Assembly: GCF_010183535.1 (NCBI RefSeq)
Contig: NC_071329.1
Location: 1,240,001 to 1,304,000 of the forward strand
Source of the DNA: Caenorhabditis remanei
Lineage: Eukaryota; Nematoda; Chromadorea; Rhabditida; Rhabditidae
Reading direction: 5' to 3'
Length of the DNA: 64,000 bases
Shown here: positions 20,904-29,786 of the stretch, in pieces
Numbering within the stretch: the first letter of the stretch is position 1
Layout of the letters: every line of letters begins with the position of its first letter
The notes under the pieces: generated by a model
The model's database searches: none
What the model was told of the DNA's origin: nothing
What the model saw: the letters and a program-made list of their open reading frames with translations, nothing else
Made by a program: the position numbers and the translations under genes

Positions 20904-21602
20904 TCAATTTATTGGAATCGAACAGTCAAATAAATACTCAACAACAACATTACCTTTGATATATTCCAATTCTTCTTTGGTTATCGCTTCACCTCCGTTT
21001 AGAAGAAGAGTTTTGCAGACTGGGAAAATGGGAATGAATCTGAGAAAATCTTTGATTTTATCCGGCATGAAAACCACTTCAAGCGGTAGTTTGAACACAT
21101 CTCTCAAGTGATCTACAACTAATTTCAACGGTTTTTCTGGGTTTTCAACAGCTTCAATTCGAAATCCCCACTCTTGAATTTTCCTGCAAAGAAAACTTTA
21201 TTTCTTATGTATTTATTCCTTTCTGTGGACTTACGCAATTCTAACATCCACACCGCCAATTGTATAGACCCGATATTTAGAAGGGTCCTTTTTCCCTCGT
21301 TGTATCATCGCAACCGTCCAAAACGAGCACTGTGCGCGATTTCTGTTCATGACATAAATGGACATATTCTTTCGATGGAGGTAGATTTCAATATAAGTCG
21401 GTTCAGGACATCGGACGCTTCGAACAATACTCTTTGATCTACGAGAGCACAGGGAGAGCTCCGTTCTGAAACAGAAAAATATATATCATTTGTGAAGTTC
21501 TTTTTAAAATACTTACATTTCAGTACAACTCATGTGATGTACAACATTTTGAATAGCCAGGAATGGTAGCCTTAGAAATGGAAACGAATTGGAGTCGGGC
21601 AT
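20904..21602 (-). CDS. F-box protein 4, three exons
   Basis: Minus-strand exons are 21602-21517, 21465-21235 and 21183-20904, giving 198 aa. The subtype is that of genes 1, 3 and 6: VVDHLRDVFKLPLEVVFMPD, then IKDFLRFIPIFPVCKTLLLN, ending YLFDCSIPIN. The F-box exons are intact. It occupies the position of gene 1 in the parallel older block. The near-identical copy 4' is at 53896-54594. The upstream motif is at 21645-21694. Confidence 0.75.
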
Positions 21603-21644
21603 CCTTCTATTGAAAAGGAATCAATGAATATAGGAGGCACAACG

Positions 21645-22361
21645 TCTTCAAACAAGAGTCCAGCAGAGCGCACTTGTAACAATTTATTGATTGTCTGAGG
21701 AGTATGCAAATCCGTATTCCTTAGACCTCTCTGTACTACGGTCTAGTGACGTCACCCATTCCTTGGTCTCTTCCCAGGGGATGGGTTATACAGAAAGGGC
21801 TCAAATATTGCCTTTTCCTCCTCCGGGAAAAACATACTATCTCCCAACGGTATTACTGCAAGAAAGCTAAATATCCAAAAACAACTGTTTTGTACGGACA
21901 CCCCCTAGAGAGCTATATATATGGACAATGTAATTTCTCTTTCAAATCGTCCCATTTCAGTGCAAAATACAGTGATTTTGAGATGTTCCCTTAAAATTAC
22001 AATAACTCTCTAGGGAGTGTCCGTACAAAAAAGTTGTCAACTGCAAAAATAAAGCTCTTCTTTAGTTTTCTAGGGTTTATACAATAATTTACTTTTTTGG
22101 ACAATTGGGAATACCGAGAAATTCTCTCAAAGTTGGAATTTTCATCTGGAAACACCAAAACTGTTATAGCTGCTTGTAGTGTACTGTATAAGATCATTAG
22201 GGAGCTAGAATGTTATACCTTCATTATACAAAACCAATATCAATGAATAATAACAAATGCATAGCCGTAAAACAGGAAGAAATAGAATACAAAGACATGA
22301 GCCGTGACGTCACTTAATTCTGTAGAAATGAGACAGTACATCAACAAAATAAGTGAATAAA
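21645..22361. other. Upstream element, spacer and small palindromic MITE
   Basis: 21645-21694 is the F-box upstream motif of gene 4. 21887-22030 is a palindromic MITE with TTTTGTACGGACACCCC at one end and GGGAGTGTCCGTACAAAA at the other. The minus-strand frame 21997-22197 starts upstream and runs into the MITE end; it shares a VDNFFVR stretch with the frame at 43554-43817, so both may derive from one older repeat. No gene is firmly supported. Confidence 0.5.
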
Positions 22362-23544
22362 TTACTTCTTTGATTTGTAAAATTCAGTCAGCCACTCTAC
22401 AACCACATTATCTTTGAAAAATTGCAACTCCTCTTCTGATATCTTATCAGAACTGTACACATACAAACGATAACAAACTGGAAAAATGGGAAGAAATCTG
22501 CGATAATTCTCTAATCGAAATGGCTTAAAATATACTGTAAGCGGTAGTTTGAATACGTCTTTCATGTGATCTACAAGAGCTTTCATTGCATTCTCCGGCT
22601 GTTGTTGAGCGTCAATTGTGAAATGCGATCCTTCAAACTTTCTGGAAAGAAAATTAACCGATATGCTTCAATATACGAACGTAATCTTTTTTTGCATACT
22701 TGTCAACCGGGCCGAAACGGGCCGACACGGGCCGGCGCGTAACTCGCGTCAAAATGAATATTATGAGCGGAAAAATATACTAAAATGTAGATCTCGACGA
22801 GTTCTATGTTCGTGAACTACTACGGGCCGGATGGCTATTCGTTAATGTGCCGCGGGCCGGGAAAAAGTGCCAAAAAACGCGAAAATGACCAAAAAGCCAT
22901 TCTAGCCCGGCCCGCGGCATATTAACGAATAGTCATCCGGCCCGTAGTAGGTCACGGGCATAGAACTCGTCGAAATCTACATTTTGGTATATTTTTCAGC
23001 TCATAATATTCATTTTGACGCGAGTTACGCGCCGGCCCGTGTCGGCCCGTTTCGGCCCGGTTGACAAGTATGTTTTTTTGGAATGTAAACTCACAAAACT
23101 TTAATATGAACGCTTCCAATCGCACCATCACGTAAGAGTTTTCGAAAATTTTCATCGTTTGATCCAGTTTTTATGATGGACCATATTGAACAAACTTCGA
23201 ATCCGTTCATTAGTGCAACATACATACGAAGTCGATCGATAGTTATCTCAATGCCAGTGGGTTCTGTGTGTCGGATACTTTGCATTAACCGTTTTGATCT
23301 ACGGGAGCACAGGGAGAGTTCGGTTCTGAAGTAGAGGAAATATATAATTGATTGAAGATGACATTACAAATAGTGCTGAAATCGAGGATTTCTACTTTTC
23401 CACCAATTTTATCTTTAGGGCGCACTTGCTGAATATCTTGTCGACTAAAACAACTCACATTTCAGTGCAACTCAAGTTATGCACAATATTTTGAATAGCC
23501 AGGAATGGAAGTCTTAGAAATGGAAACGAAGGTGAGTCAGACAT
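22362..23544 (-). CDS. F-box protein 5, intron carrying a MITE
   Basis: Minus-strand exons are 23544-23459, 23325-23095 and 22641-22362, giving 198 aa. The subtype is that of genes 2, 8 and 9 (KALVDHMKDVFKLPLTVYFK, ENYRRFLPIFPVCYRLYVYS), ending EWLTEFYKSKK. The F-box reads PFLRLPFLAIQNIVHNLSC and LSLCSRRSKRLMQSIRHTEP. Intron 2 is 453 bp rather than about 50 because a 378-bp hAT-like MITE inserted in it. Splice sites remain intact, so function is probably retained. The copy 5' is at 55354-56536. Confidence 0.75.
22695..23072. mobile_element. hAT-like palindromic MITE in F-box gene 5
   Basis: It begins CATACTTGTCAACCGGGCC and ends in the reverse complement, with an 8-bp duplication TTTTTTTG at 22687-22694 and 23073-23080. 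Nearly the entire element is one imperfect hairpin, with a second inner palindrome around CCGCGGGCCGGG and CCGGCCCGCGG. A second copy is at 55687-56064 in the duplicated segment, and a related older element lies at about 44910-45610. Confidence 0.85.
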
Positions 23545-23619
23545 TTCTCCCCGAATAGGATAGTGGAGAGCGGGGGGTGAACAATCAATGAATAGTGAAG
23601 GTACATAGAGCAGACATGT

Positions 23620-24104
23620 TCAAACAAGAGTCCAGTAGAGCGCATTTGTAACAATTTATTGATTGTTACCACCGATGCGGAACATTGTTAGCGCGGTAGG
23701 CTTCATACAACATCTCCACCGAAACCTACCGAAAAAGAAATTGAGAGATACAGAGAAAAAGAGACAAGGGAATTTCAGTGGAGCGCAGTTGTAAGAACTG
23801 TGCCGAGCTTTTACCTCCAGCACAGATTCCATAATTTTTTTGGAAAATGAAAAATAGCCAGAATATGTCAAAAACTGTAGAAATCTGTGCGTCTCTCTCT
23901 GCCGATACTCTCTCGTTAACGATGGGGCGCAGTTTTAATAAAAATGCACCGCTAATAACGAGGAGTGTGGATTGTTTGGACGATGAGATTGCAAAGACAT
24001 TTCCTTTAATAAATTCATTTTGAATTAATATATTATAAAAATAAAGAAGACACATATGCACTTTTGGGTTTCTAAGCGAAGTAAAACTGAGAATAATCAA
24101 AATA
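23620..24104. other. Spacer between F-box genes 5 and 6
   Basis: Begins with the F-box upstream motif of gene 5 (23620-23667). The remainder is homologous to 17896-18336 between genes 2 and 3. No gene is seen. Confidence 0.5.
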
Positions 24105-24799
24105 TCAATTTATTGGAATCGAACAGACAAATACCTTCTCAACAACAACATTATCTTTAATATATTCCAATTCCTCTTTGGTTATCGCTTCACCTCCGTT
24201 TAAAAAAAGAGTTTTGCATACGGGGAAAATGGGAATGAATCTGAGAAAATCTTTGATTTTATCCGGCATGAGAACCACTTCAACCGGTAGTTTGAATACA
24301 TCTTTCAAGTGATCTACAACTAATTTCATCGGTTTTTCTGGGTTTTCAACAGCTTCAATTTGAAATCCGCACTCGTGAATTTTCCTGAAAAGAAAACTTT
24401 ATTTCTTATGTATGTATATTTCTTTTCTGTGGACTTACGCAATTCTAACATCCACACCACCAATTGTATCGACCCGATATTTAAAAAGGTACTTTTTCCC
24501 TCTTATCGCAACCGTCCAAAACGAGCACTGTGCGCGATCTCTGTTCATGATAAAAATGGACATATTCTTTCGATGGAGGTAGATTTGAATATAAGCTGGC
24601 TCAGGACATCGGACACTTTGAACGATTCTCTTTGATCTACGGGAGCACAGAGAGAGTTCGGTTCTAAAGCGGAAAATATATATCATTTGTAAAGTTATTT
24701 TCAAAATACTTACATTTCAGTACAACTCATGTGATGTACAACATTTTGAATAATCAGAAATGGTAGTTTTAGAAATGGAAACGAATTGGAGTCAGACAT
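24105..24799 (-). CDS. F-box protein 6, three exons
   Basis: Minus-strand exons are 24799-24714, 24663-24439 and 24384-24105, giving 196 aa. The subtype is that of genes 1, 3 and 4, very close to gene 3. Exon 3 reads VVDHLKDVFKLPVEVVLMPD and IKDFLRFIPIFPVCKTLFLN, ending FVCSIPIN. It is divergent to F-box gene 7, whose start is 186 bp away; the two share a single copy of the upstream motif. The copy 6' is at 57097-57791. Confidence 0.75.
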
Positions 24800-24857
24800 T
24801 GTTTCCTGGATAGGACCATAGAGAGCGGGGGAACAATCAATGAATAAAGCAAGCATA

Positions 24858-24905
24858 TAGGATAATCAATAAATTATTGCAATCGCGCTCTGCTAGACTC
24901 TTGCT
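24858..24905 (+). promoter_or_regulatory. Shared element between divergent F-box genes 6 and 7
   Basis: AATCAATAAATTATTGCAAT followed by CGCGCTCTGCTAGACTCTTG is the F-box upstream element in the orientation of gene 7. It lies 60 bp from gene 6 and 80 bp from gene 7. As the only copy between the two starts, it may serve both. Confidence 0.5.
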
Positions 24906-24984
24906 CAAATACGTCACATCTGTCTGCATTATACGCCTTCCTCATTTATCGAACGTTCTCCCATTTCTTCCTTTTGCTGGTAAA

Positions 24985-25660
24985 ATGTTATATTTTCCAT
25001 TTCTAAAGTTACCATTCCTGGCTATTCAAAATATTGTACACAACTTGAGTTGCACTGAAATGTAAGTATTTCATCAAAAACTTCACAAATGATATATTTT
25101 TCTGTTTTAGAATTGAGCTCTCTCTGTGCTCCCGTAGATCAAAACGATTAATGCAAAGCATCCGACACCCAGAGCCCACCCACATTGAAATAATTATTGA
25201 TCAATATCGTATGTATGTTGCACTTCGGAATGGAATCAAAAAATGTTCATTCTGGTCAATCGAAACGGATGAAGAGAGACCCCTAAAATATAACCGAGTT
25301 GATACTATTGAAAACGATCGTGTTCGAGTTTTGTAAGTTTTTGAGGAAAGGGGGTTGTTTCTTGAATCTCATTTTTCCAGGAAACTCACTGAACCAAATT
25401 TCATGATCGATGGTACTCACGATCCGGAAACAGTTATGAAAGCTCTCGTGGATCACTTGAAAGATGTATTCAAAGTTCCTCTCGAAGTGAATTTTAAACC
25501 ATATAAAATGGAGAATTTCTTCAGATTTCTTCCCGTTTTTCCAGTCTGCAAACGTTTTTATTTTCATGCAACTGAAGGGGTGTCAGAAGAAGAACTAAAG
25601 TACGTCAAAGATAATGTTGTTGTAGAGCAATGGGCTTATTACTACACAGCTGATAATTGA
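24985..25660 (+). CDS. F-box protein 7, three exons
   Basis: Exons are 24985-25061, 25111-25332 and 25381-25660, giving 192 aa. Exon 1 is 77 rather than 86 nt, starting MLYFPFLKLPFLAIQNIVHN without the short MPDS/MSDS leader. Exon 2 has LSLCSRRSKRLMQSIRHPEP and IEIIIDQYRMYVALRNGIK. Exon 3 defines a third C-terminal subtype, VDHLKDVFKVPLEVNFKPYK and ENFFRFLPVFPVCKRFYFHA, ending VVEQWAYYYTADN. Gene 10 is its nearest relative within copy 1. The copy 7' is at 57977-58652. The mobile element starts 136 bp after the stop codon. Confidence 0.76.
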
Positions 25661-25790
25661 GGCTTCTTGTCTTTCATATTGATTTACTACTCAAAAGTTT
25701 AAAAATAAAGTTTGTCTTCTTGTTGTAATGGTTGATAAATCAGAGAATACATGATATCGGGTGCGGTTTTTAATCTTTTTTCCTTCATTG

Positions 25791-25796
25791 CAGTTA
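25791..25796. repeat. Left target-site duplication CAGTTA
   Basis: CAGTTA directly precedes the element end AGTAGTATAATGG and recurs directly after the other end at 43220-43225. The duplicated locus without the element has a single CAGTTA at 58783-58788. Six base pairs is the target duplication length known for Maverick/Polinton elements. Confidence 0.95.
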
Positions 25797-26060
25797 AGTA
25801 GTATAATGGAGGATTTCCCCCCCACCCCCCGGGATTTTCCCCCCGAGAATTTTTTTACAGTTGTTTTTTACAGTTGTTTTTTACAGTTGTTTTTTGAATT
25901 GTGTTTTTTACAGTTGTTTTTTACAGTTGTTTTTTGAAACTGTTTTATAGCTGTTTTTTTGAAACTGTTTTTGGAACTGTTTTTTATAGCTGTTTTTTGG
26001 AACTGTTTTTTTTAGAACTGTTCCTAATGCTGTTTTTTCAAAATTATTTCAAAAATTATT
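25797..26060. repeat. Left terminus: C-tract and ACAGTTGTTTTTT repeats
   Basis: After the AGTAGTATAATGGAGGATTT end comes a run of C residues interrupted by A (25816-25843). Then TTTTTTACAGTTG-type units of about 13-16 bp repeat about ten times, degrading to GAACTGTTTTT forms by 26030. Subterminal arrays of this kind can act as transposase/integrase or replication-initiator sites; that role is inference. The mirror copy is at 42956-43219. Confidence 0.7.
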
Positions 26061-26159
26061 AAATTTTGTGTAAAAGCAGTTTTTGTCAAATTAATGTTTG
26101 TAATCCTTCTAAAACTTTGCCCAATTTTGTATGTCAAAAGAAAACAGATGCCGTGTAGT

Positions 26160-26345
26160 AAATGGGTTTACTTCAACAAACGAGTTTTACATGGAGGAGA
26201 CATGGAAATTTTGAGGAGGCCCACAGTAATGGTCACCAGTGAGTATGGCAAGAAACATTTAAAATGAAAGTTTTAAATAAAATGGGGCGGAGTTAATGTT
26301 TGATTGAAAAAGGGGCGGAGCTTATATTCTAAGGTTGGGGATAAT
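26160..26345 (-). pseudogene. Deletion fragment of the neighbouring zinc-motif gene
   Basis: 26172-26345 repeats the two ends of the gene at 26370-26786 without its middle: the 3' coding end (sense CTCGTTTGTTGAAGTAA, at about 26172-26188), the GGTCACCAGTGAG start-site region and the upstream GGGCGGAG segment. It is a partial tandem duplicate that lost most of the reading frame. The mirror copy is at about 42671-42856. Confidence 0.55.
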
Positions 26346-26369
26346 ATGATCTTGACAAACTAACACTTT

Positions 26370-26786
26370 TTACTTCAACAAACGAGTTTTACATGGAGAA
26401 CACAAAGAAATTTTGAGGAGGCCCTCTTCAACTTTGATTGTATCCTTACATTCCATACACAAGGTGATGCAGACAAATGCTCGCCCATCTCGCAATGTCA
26501 CTCCCCTCTGTTTTGGAGTTCTGGGCTTTCTAGATTTCATGGAAATCATTTGTTTTCCATTCTTCCTTTTGGTTGGTGTGGCAGGCGGAGGCGATGGAGG
26601 TAGTGGAACTGAAATTGTACATTTTTTAATGAACAAGTGTGAGGGAAACATACTTTCAGATGGTGATGGCGGTGGTGGTTCTGGTTGTGGAGATGGTGAT
26701 AAACTTGGTAGCCATCTATCGTATTGGACACTATAATATCCTCTGTTGACATTGGCAGGGCTTGGGTCGGGGAGTTGAGAATACAT
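26370..26786 (-). CDS. Small proline-rich protein with C-x15-C-x2-C motif (Z3, left arm)
   Basis: This is the mirror image of the gene at 42230-42646. The minus-strand exons are 26786-26654 and 26608-26370, separated by a 45-bp GT-AG intron, giving 123 aa. The N-terminal half is proline-rich (QPEPPPPSPSE, PLPPSPPPATP), the middle is basic (RKPRTPKQR), and the C-terminus holds CMEC, a 15-residue spacer, then CSPC. This looks like a treble-clef or ribbon-type zinc site. It is one of three neighbouring genes with the same spacing. The function is unknown; nucleic-acid binding is a guess. Confidence 0.62.
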   Translation of the reverse strand: MYSQLPDPSPANVNRGYYSVQYDRWLPSLSPSPQPEPPPPSPSESMFPSHLFIKKCTISVPLPPSPPPATPTKRKNGKQMISMKSRKPRTPKQRGVTLRDGRAFVCITLCMECKDTIKVEEGLLKISLCSPCKTRLLK

Positions 26787-26989
26787 GGTCACCAGCGAGT
26801 GTGACAAGAAACGTTTGAAATGAAAGTTTAGAAATTTGAAGGGACGGAGCCAATGTCTAATTGCTCTAGATTGCAAAAGGGCGGAGTTTAAATCCTAAGA
26901 TTGATAAATGAGTCGTTGAGCTCTTCAGTGACGTCATCGCCCGAGTGGAGTTTGATTAAGTAATGCAACTCGCAATTTTAAGGACATCA

Positions 26990-27340
26990 TTAAGAGTTGG
27001 AATTCGTGATAAATGAGTTTCGGCCGTAGCAAGATGCACACAATTTGAATGACATCATATTATCCTCAATCTTCACACTGTTCCGGCAACACTCTTCTAG
27101 GAACAAAGAAAACACGGCGCCATTCCCCATTACAACTGATGGCATAACTGAAAATTTGCCTAAACCTCTATAGTCTTTATCAGCCAACTCACTTTTTTGC
27201 CATACAAAGTCTCCGGGTACTGGGTTTTGTCCAACCCATCGATATTGGTTTTCTAAAAATTAAAAAATTTCAGCATTTTTAAATTCAAACTTACCATAGA
27301 AAAACGTAAAGTTTCGTAGTACATTGTCGGGGTACTTCAT
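26990..27340 (-). CDS. Small protein with C-x15-C-x2-C motif (Z2, left arm)
   Basis: Mirror of 41676-42026. Exons are 27340-27295 and 27252-26990 with a 42-bp intron, giving 102 aa. The C-terminal part reads EECC, then 15 residues including VKIED, then CASC, the same spacing as in Z1 and Z3. Its start codon overlaps the stop codon of Z1 in an ATGA arrangement. The family is not recognised. Confidence 0.58.
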
Positions 27341-27486
27341 GGCATATGTTTTTTTTGACAGTCTATACAAAATTGGATTGTAGCAACATCATCCTGGAGT
27401 TTGAAAGTTTTGCGGCAGCAATTACCCAAACTGAATACCATGATGCCTGGCCCGCTGAAGGGAGCTTGGAGATAAACTTCAGGCAT
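27337..27486 (-). CDS. 49-aa protein with C-x15-C-x2-C motif (Z1, left arm)
   Basis: Mirror of 41530-41679. A single exon starts MPEVYLQAPFSGPGIM and contains GNCC, 15 residues including FKLQDD, then CIDC. It is very short, but the motif shared with Z2 and Z3, including the Lys-hydrophobic-acidic triad after the first cysteines, supports it. It may instead be an alternative first exon of Z2. Confidence 0.5.
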   Translation of the reverse strand: MPEVYLQAPFSGPGIMVFSLGNCCRKTFKLQDDVATIQFCIDCQKKHMP

Positions 27487-27710
27487 GATTTTGCAGAATG
27501 ACTATAGGCGACGAGAAAGTGAGGGGCGGAGTTTTAGACACATTTCAATTGACAAATTTCATTAATTTGAAGCAAACACTCAAGCAGACCATCTTCTGTG
27601 AGATTGACAAATGCAATCTTGTTAAATGAATCTTTTCAAAAGAGTGTTAGATTTATGTTGATAGAATATCACATTCGAACAGAAAAAAGTTGAATGTCAA
27701 AGCAATCGTC

Positions 27711-27839
27711 ATGTTTAAAAGACAAGCCATCGAGTTTTTACGGGAGTGCAACAGACATTTACTATCAAATCGGACCCATACTGAGCAAGATATGTATGAA
27801 AACAATATAAAGAATTGGAATGGCACTGGAGTGTTTTGA
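27711..27839 (+). CDS. Possible 42-aa ORF, uncertain
   Basis: An open frame starting MFKRQAIEFLRECNRHLL, with charged, helix-like composition unlike the low-complexity noise around it. The frame is open further upstream, to about 27650, so it could be an exon of a larger gene. The overlapping minus-strand frame (27653-27850) is hydrophobic and looks less protein-like. The mirror copy is at 41177-41305. Confidence 0.25.
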   Translation: MFKRQAIEFLRECNRHLLSNRTHTEQDMYENNIKNWNGTGVF

Positions 27840-28268
27840 TGGCATAACAAAACTTAAGTGACGAGCAACATTTGGGGCAATAATTAATTACACAAAAACA
27901 AAGATGTACCCCCGTACGTTTACCTAGTGTAAAAAGTGTAATAGTAAAGAGCTTCTACGCGCACCGCGCAGCTTCTGCATCACTCTTTAGCCTATTCGAC
28001 AGCGTTTATAGCCGTCTCCAAAGTTTTTGATTTTTATAGAATTCGTTTTTTCAAATAATATTTCGACACTCCAGGTTAGTTTTATTGTGCTCTGAATGCA
28101 AAAGATATTGAACAAACTCAGAACATTTCAGTTTTCCCAAATTGGATACATTTGTAAATTACAAGGATATAACTTTTGGAGAGTTGATTTGGAGAGGACA
28201 CGATTTTGGTTCGAGCCGATTTGACAAATTTGGCCAAAGATAGTGTTGAAAGAAAACAACTATTCAAC

Positions 28269-28761
28269 ATGGAGAGGACTTTGATAGAGGAGGACAAGCC
28301 AAGCTCAAAAACAAACAAACGGTAGAAGCAAAAAGTTTTTGAAGCAGTGCGGACTGGCCAAGCAAAAGTGTGATGTCTGCCACGAAATCTTCTACAGCCG
28401 AGCGTGCTATGTATACACAATTCAGCCTATCCGACTCCAGAAAACCAACAAATCAATGTTTGCGGTATCAATAGTGAGTTTTTTCATAAATTTTCAGATC
28501 ACTATAACCATTTTTTCAGTTGCGAAACGTGTTGCAAGTCTGTTCTACCACAACAATCACCATGATGGGAACGGAACCGGTCATCACCTACACAATTTTT
28601 GTCTTCACCGAAAAACTGAAAATGCATACAACGTCAGGGTTCCCAGATTATGTAAGTCTTTATCAAATGTTGACTTTTAGAATTTTATTTCAATTTGAAC
28701 TTTTTGCTATTTTCAGTTTCATCATCATGATCTGATCTACACCGTCATAATAATTGCCTAA
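28269..28761 (+). pseudogene. Cysteine-containing gene with an apparent frame break (left arm)
   Basis: An upstream frame (28188-28325, first ATG 28269) ends KPSSKTNKR and a TAG. A second frame, +1 relative to it, continues from 28288 through KQKCDVCHEIFYSRACYVY. It then splices at 28474-28519 (46 bp) and 28652-28716 (65 bp) to a stop at 28759-28761. Exon 2 has VCSTTTITMMG and FVFTEKLKM. A likely 57-bp 5' intron (about 28074-28131) precedes it. Either a 1-nt indel or an unrecognised start or splice explains the break. The identical break is in the mirror copy at 40255-40747. No known family is recognised. Confidence 0.4.
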
Positions 28762-29032
28762 ATCCTCCTTTACTCAAAAAATTAATTTCATTCCAAAACT
28801 TTCTACTTTACTTATATATTTTCACTTGATAAATTATGAGTATTCAATTTGAAAAATGATTCAAATACTATGGCAACACGTCCCACCACACAGTGTAATA
28901 CTGGAATGAAGAGAGGATACATTCAGAGTTCCTGAGTGCGCATTCAAAAAAAAGACAACTTTCTCTTTTAGAATGGAGGGTTAGTGAGTAAGTGAGAATG
29001 ACAGCTATCAAGTCAAATTTCAATTGTAAATC

Positions 29033-29282
29033 TCAAAATAATTCATTCAAACCCACCAGGGAATAAGACACGGATGCAGTGGATGAATCATCAGTGATTG
29101 CTCCTTTTGGGTTTCCAATCGGCTTGAAACAAGAAAACAGTTTAATCTTTAATAAACCCTAAACTTACTGTGCCGGAACTTTCAATTTGGAAAGGACGAT
29201 TTTTAGACATTTCAAGTGGGTATGAATCGTTTTCCTTATGCATTTCAGGGTTTGGGCCAACTGACTCCTTGGTAGAAGCCAT
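29033..29282 (-). CDS. 67-aa two-exon gene S (left arm)
   Basis: Mirror of 39734-39983. Minus-strand exons are 29282-29169 and 29122-29033, with a 46-bp intron. It starts MASTKESVGPNPEMHKENDS, is rich in serine and acidic residues and ends SLVGLNELF. It sits about 100 bp downstream of a TATA box and the 99-bp repeat array, so it is probably the gene that array controls. Function unknown. Confidence 0.5.
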
Positions 29283-29378
29283 TTCTTCCTGCGGTGATGA
29301 AGAATCACTTGAATGCATTCAGGGGTAGGCTGGTGGATGAAAAGTTTGATCATATGCCTCATTCTATTTGTCTTGGCT

Positions 29379-29386
29379 CTTTTATA
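29379..29386 (-). promoter_or_regulatory. TATA box of gene S (left arm)
   Basis: TATAAAAG on the minus strand, immediately downstream of the 99-bp repeats and about 97 bp upstream of the gene S start codon. A diverged copy of the same promoter lies near the palindrome centre (34003-34010). Confidence 0.6.
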
Positions 29387-29399
29387 CGCTAGGAAAAAT

Positions 29400-29786
29400 G
29401 GGCGGCGCCTCGAGGGCCATTAATCTTATCAACGCGTGGGCGTTGGAAATGACGGCACTTTTAATCGAAATGACGTCACTTTTTGTTCGAAATAGCAGTT
29501 GGCGGAGCCGTAGAGCCATTAATCTTATCAACGCGTGGGCATTGGAAATGATGTCACTTTTCGTTAAAATGACGTCACTTTTTGTTCGAAATAGCAGTTG
29601 GCGGAGCCGTAGAGCCATTAATCTTATCAATGCGTGGGCGTTGGAAATGATGTCACTTTTCGTTGAAATGACGTCACTTTTTGTTCGAAATAGCAGTTGG
29701 CGGAGCCGTAGAGCCATTAATCTTATCAATGCGTGGGTGTTGGAAATGATGTCACTTTTCTTTGAAATGACGTCATCTTTTGAAGA
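29400..29786. repeat. 99-bp tandem repeat, 4 blocks (left arm)
   Basis: Each block contains CCATTAATCTTATCAA, TGGAAATGATGTCACTTTT and AAATGACGTCACTTTT, then TTCGAAATAGCAGTTGGCGG. It thus carries a GATA-type site (TTGATAAG on the minus strand) and a CRE-like TGACGTCA. The unit is a multiple of three with no stop on either strand, so long frames appear in both directions, but the array sits between a TATA box and the polymerase exon and is better read as regulatory. The right arm has 12 blocks. Confidence 0.8.

Larger units (their letters stand above)
19487..25790. repeat. Recent tandem duplication, copy 1 (left part)
   Basis: This segment is reproduced nearly base for base at 52470-58782, with a constant offset of 32992 after an initial 9-bp indel. 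Together with 43220-48437 (offset about 15563 to 58783-64000) it forms one duplicated unit of about 15.56 kb, interrupted here by the 17.4-kb mobile element. Differences are rare except in the last two exons of unknown gene B. Confidence 0.92.

Noticed and set aside
28118..28420. 100-codon minus-strand frame in the left arm
   Set aside because: It lies opposite spliced plus-strand exons with better protein-like composition.
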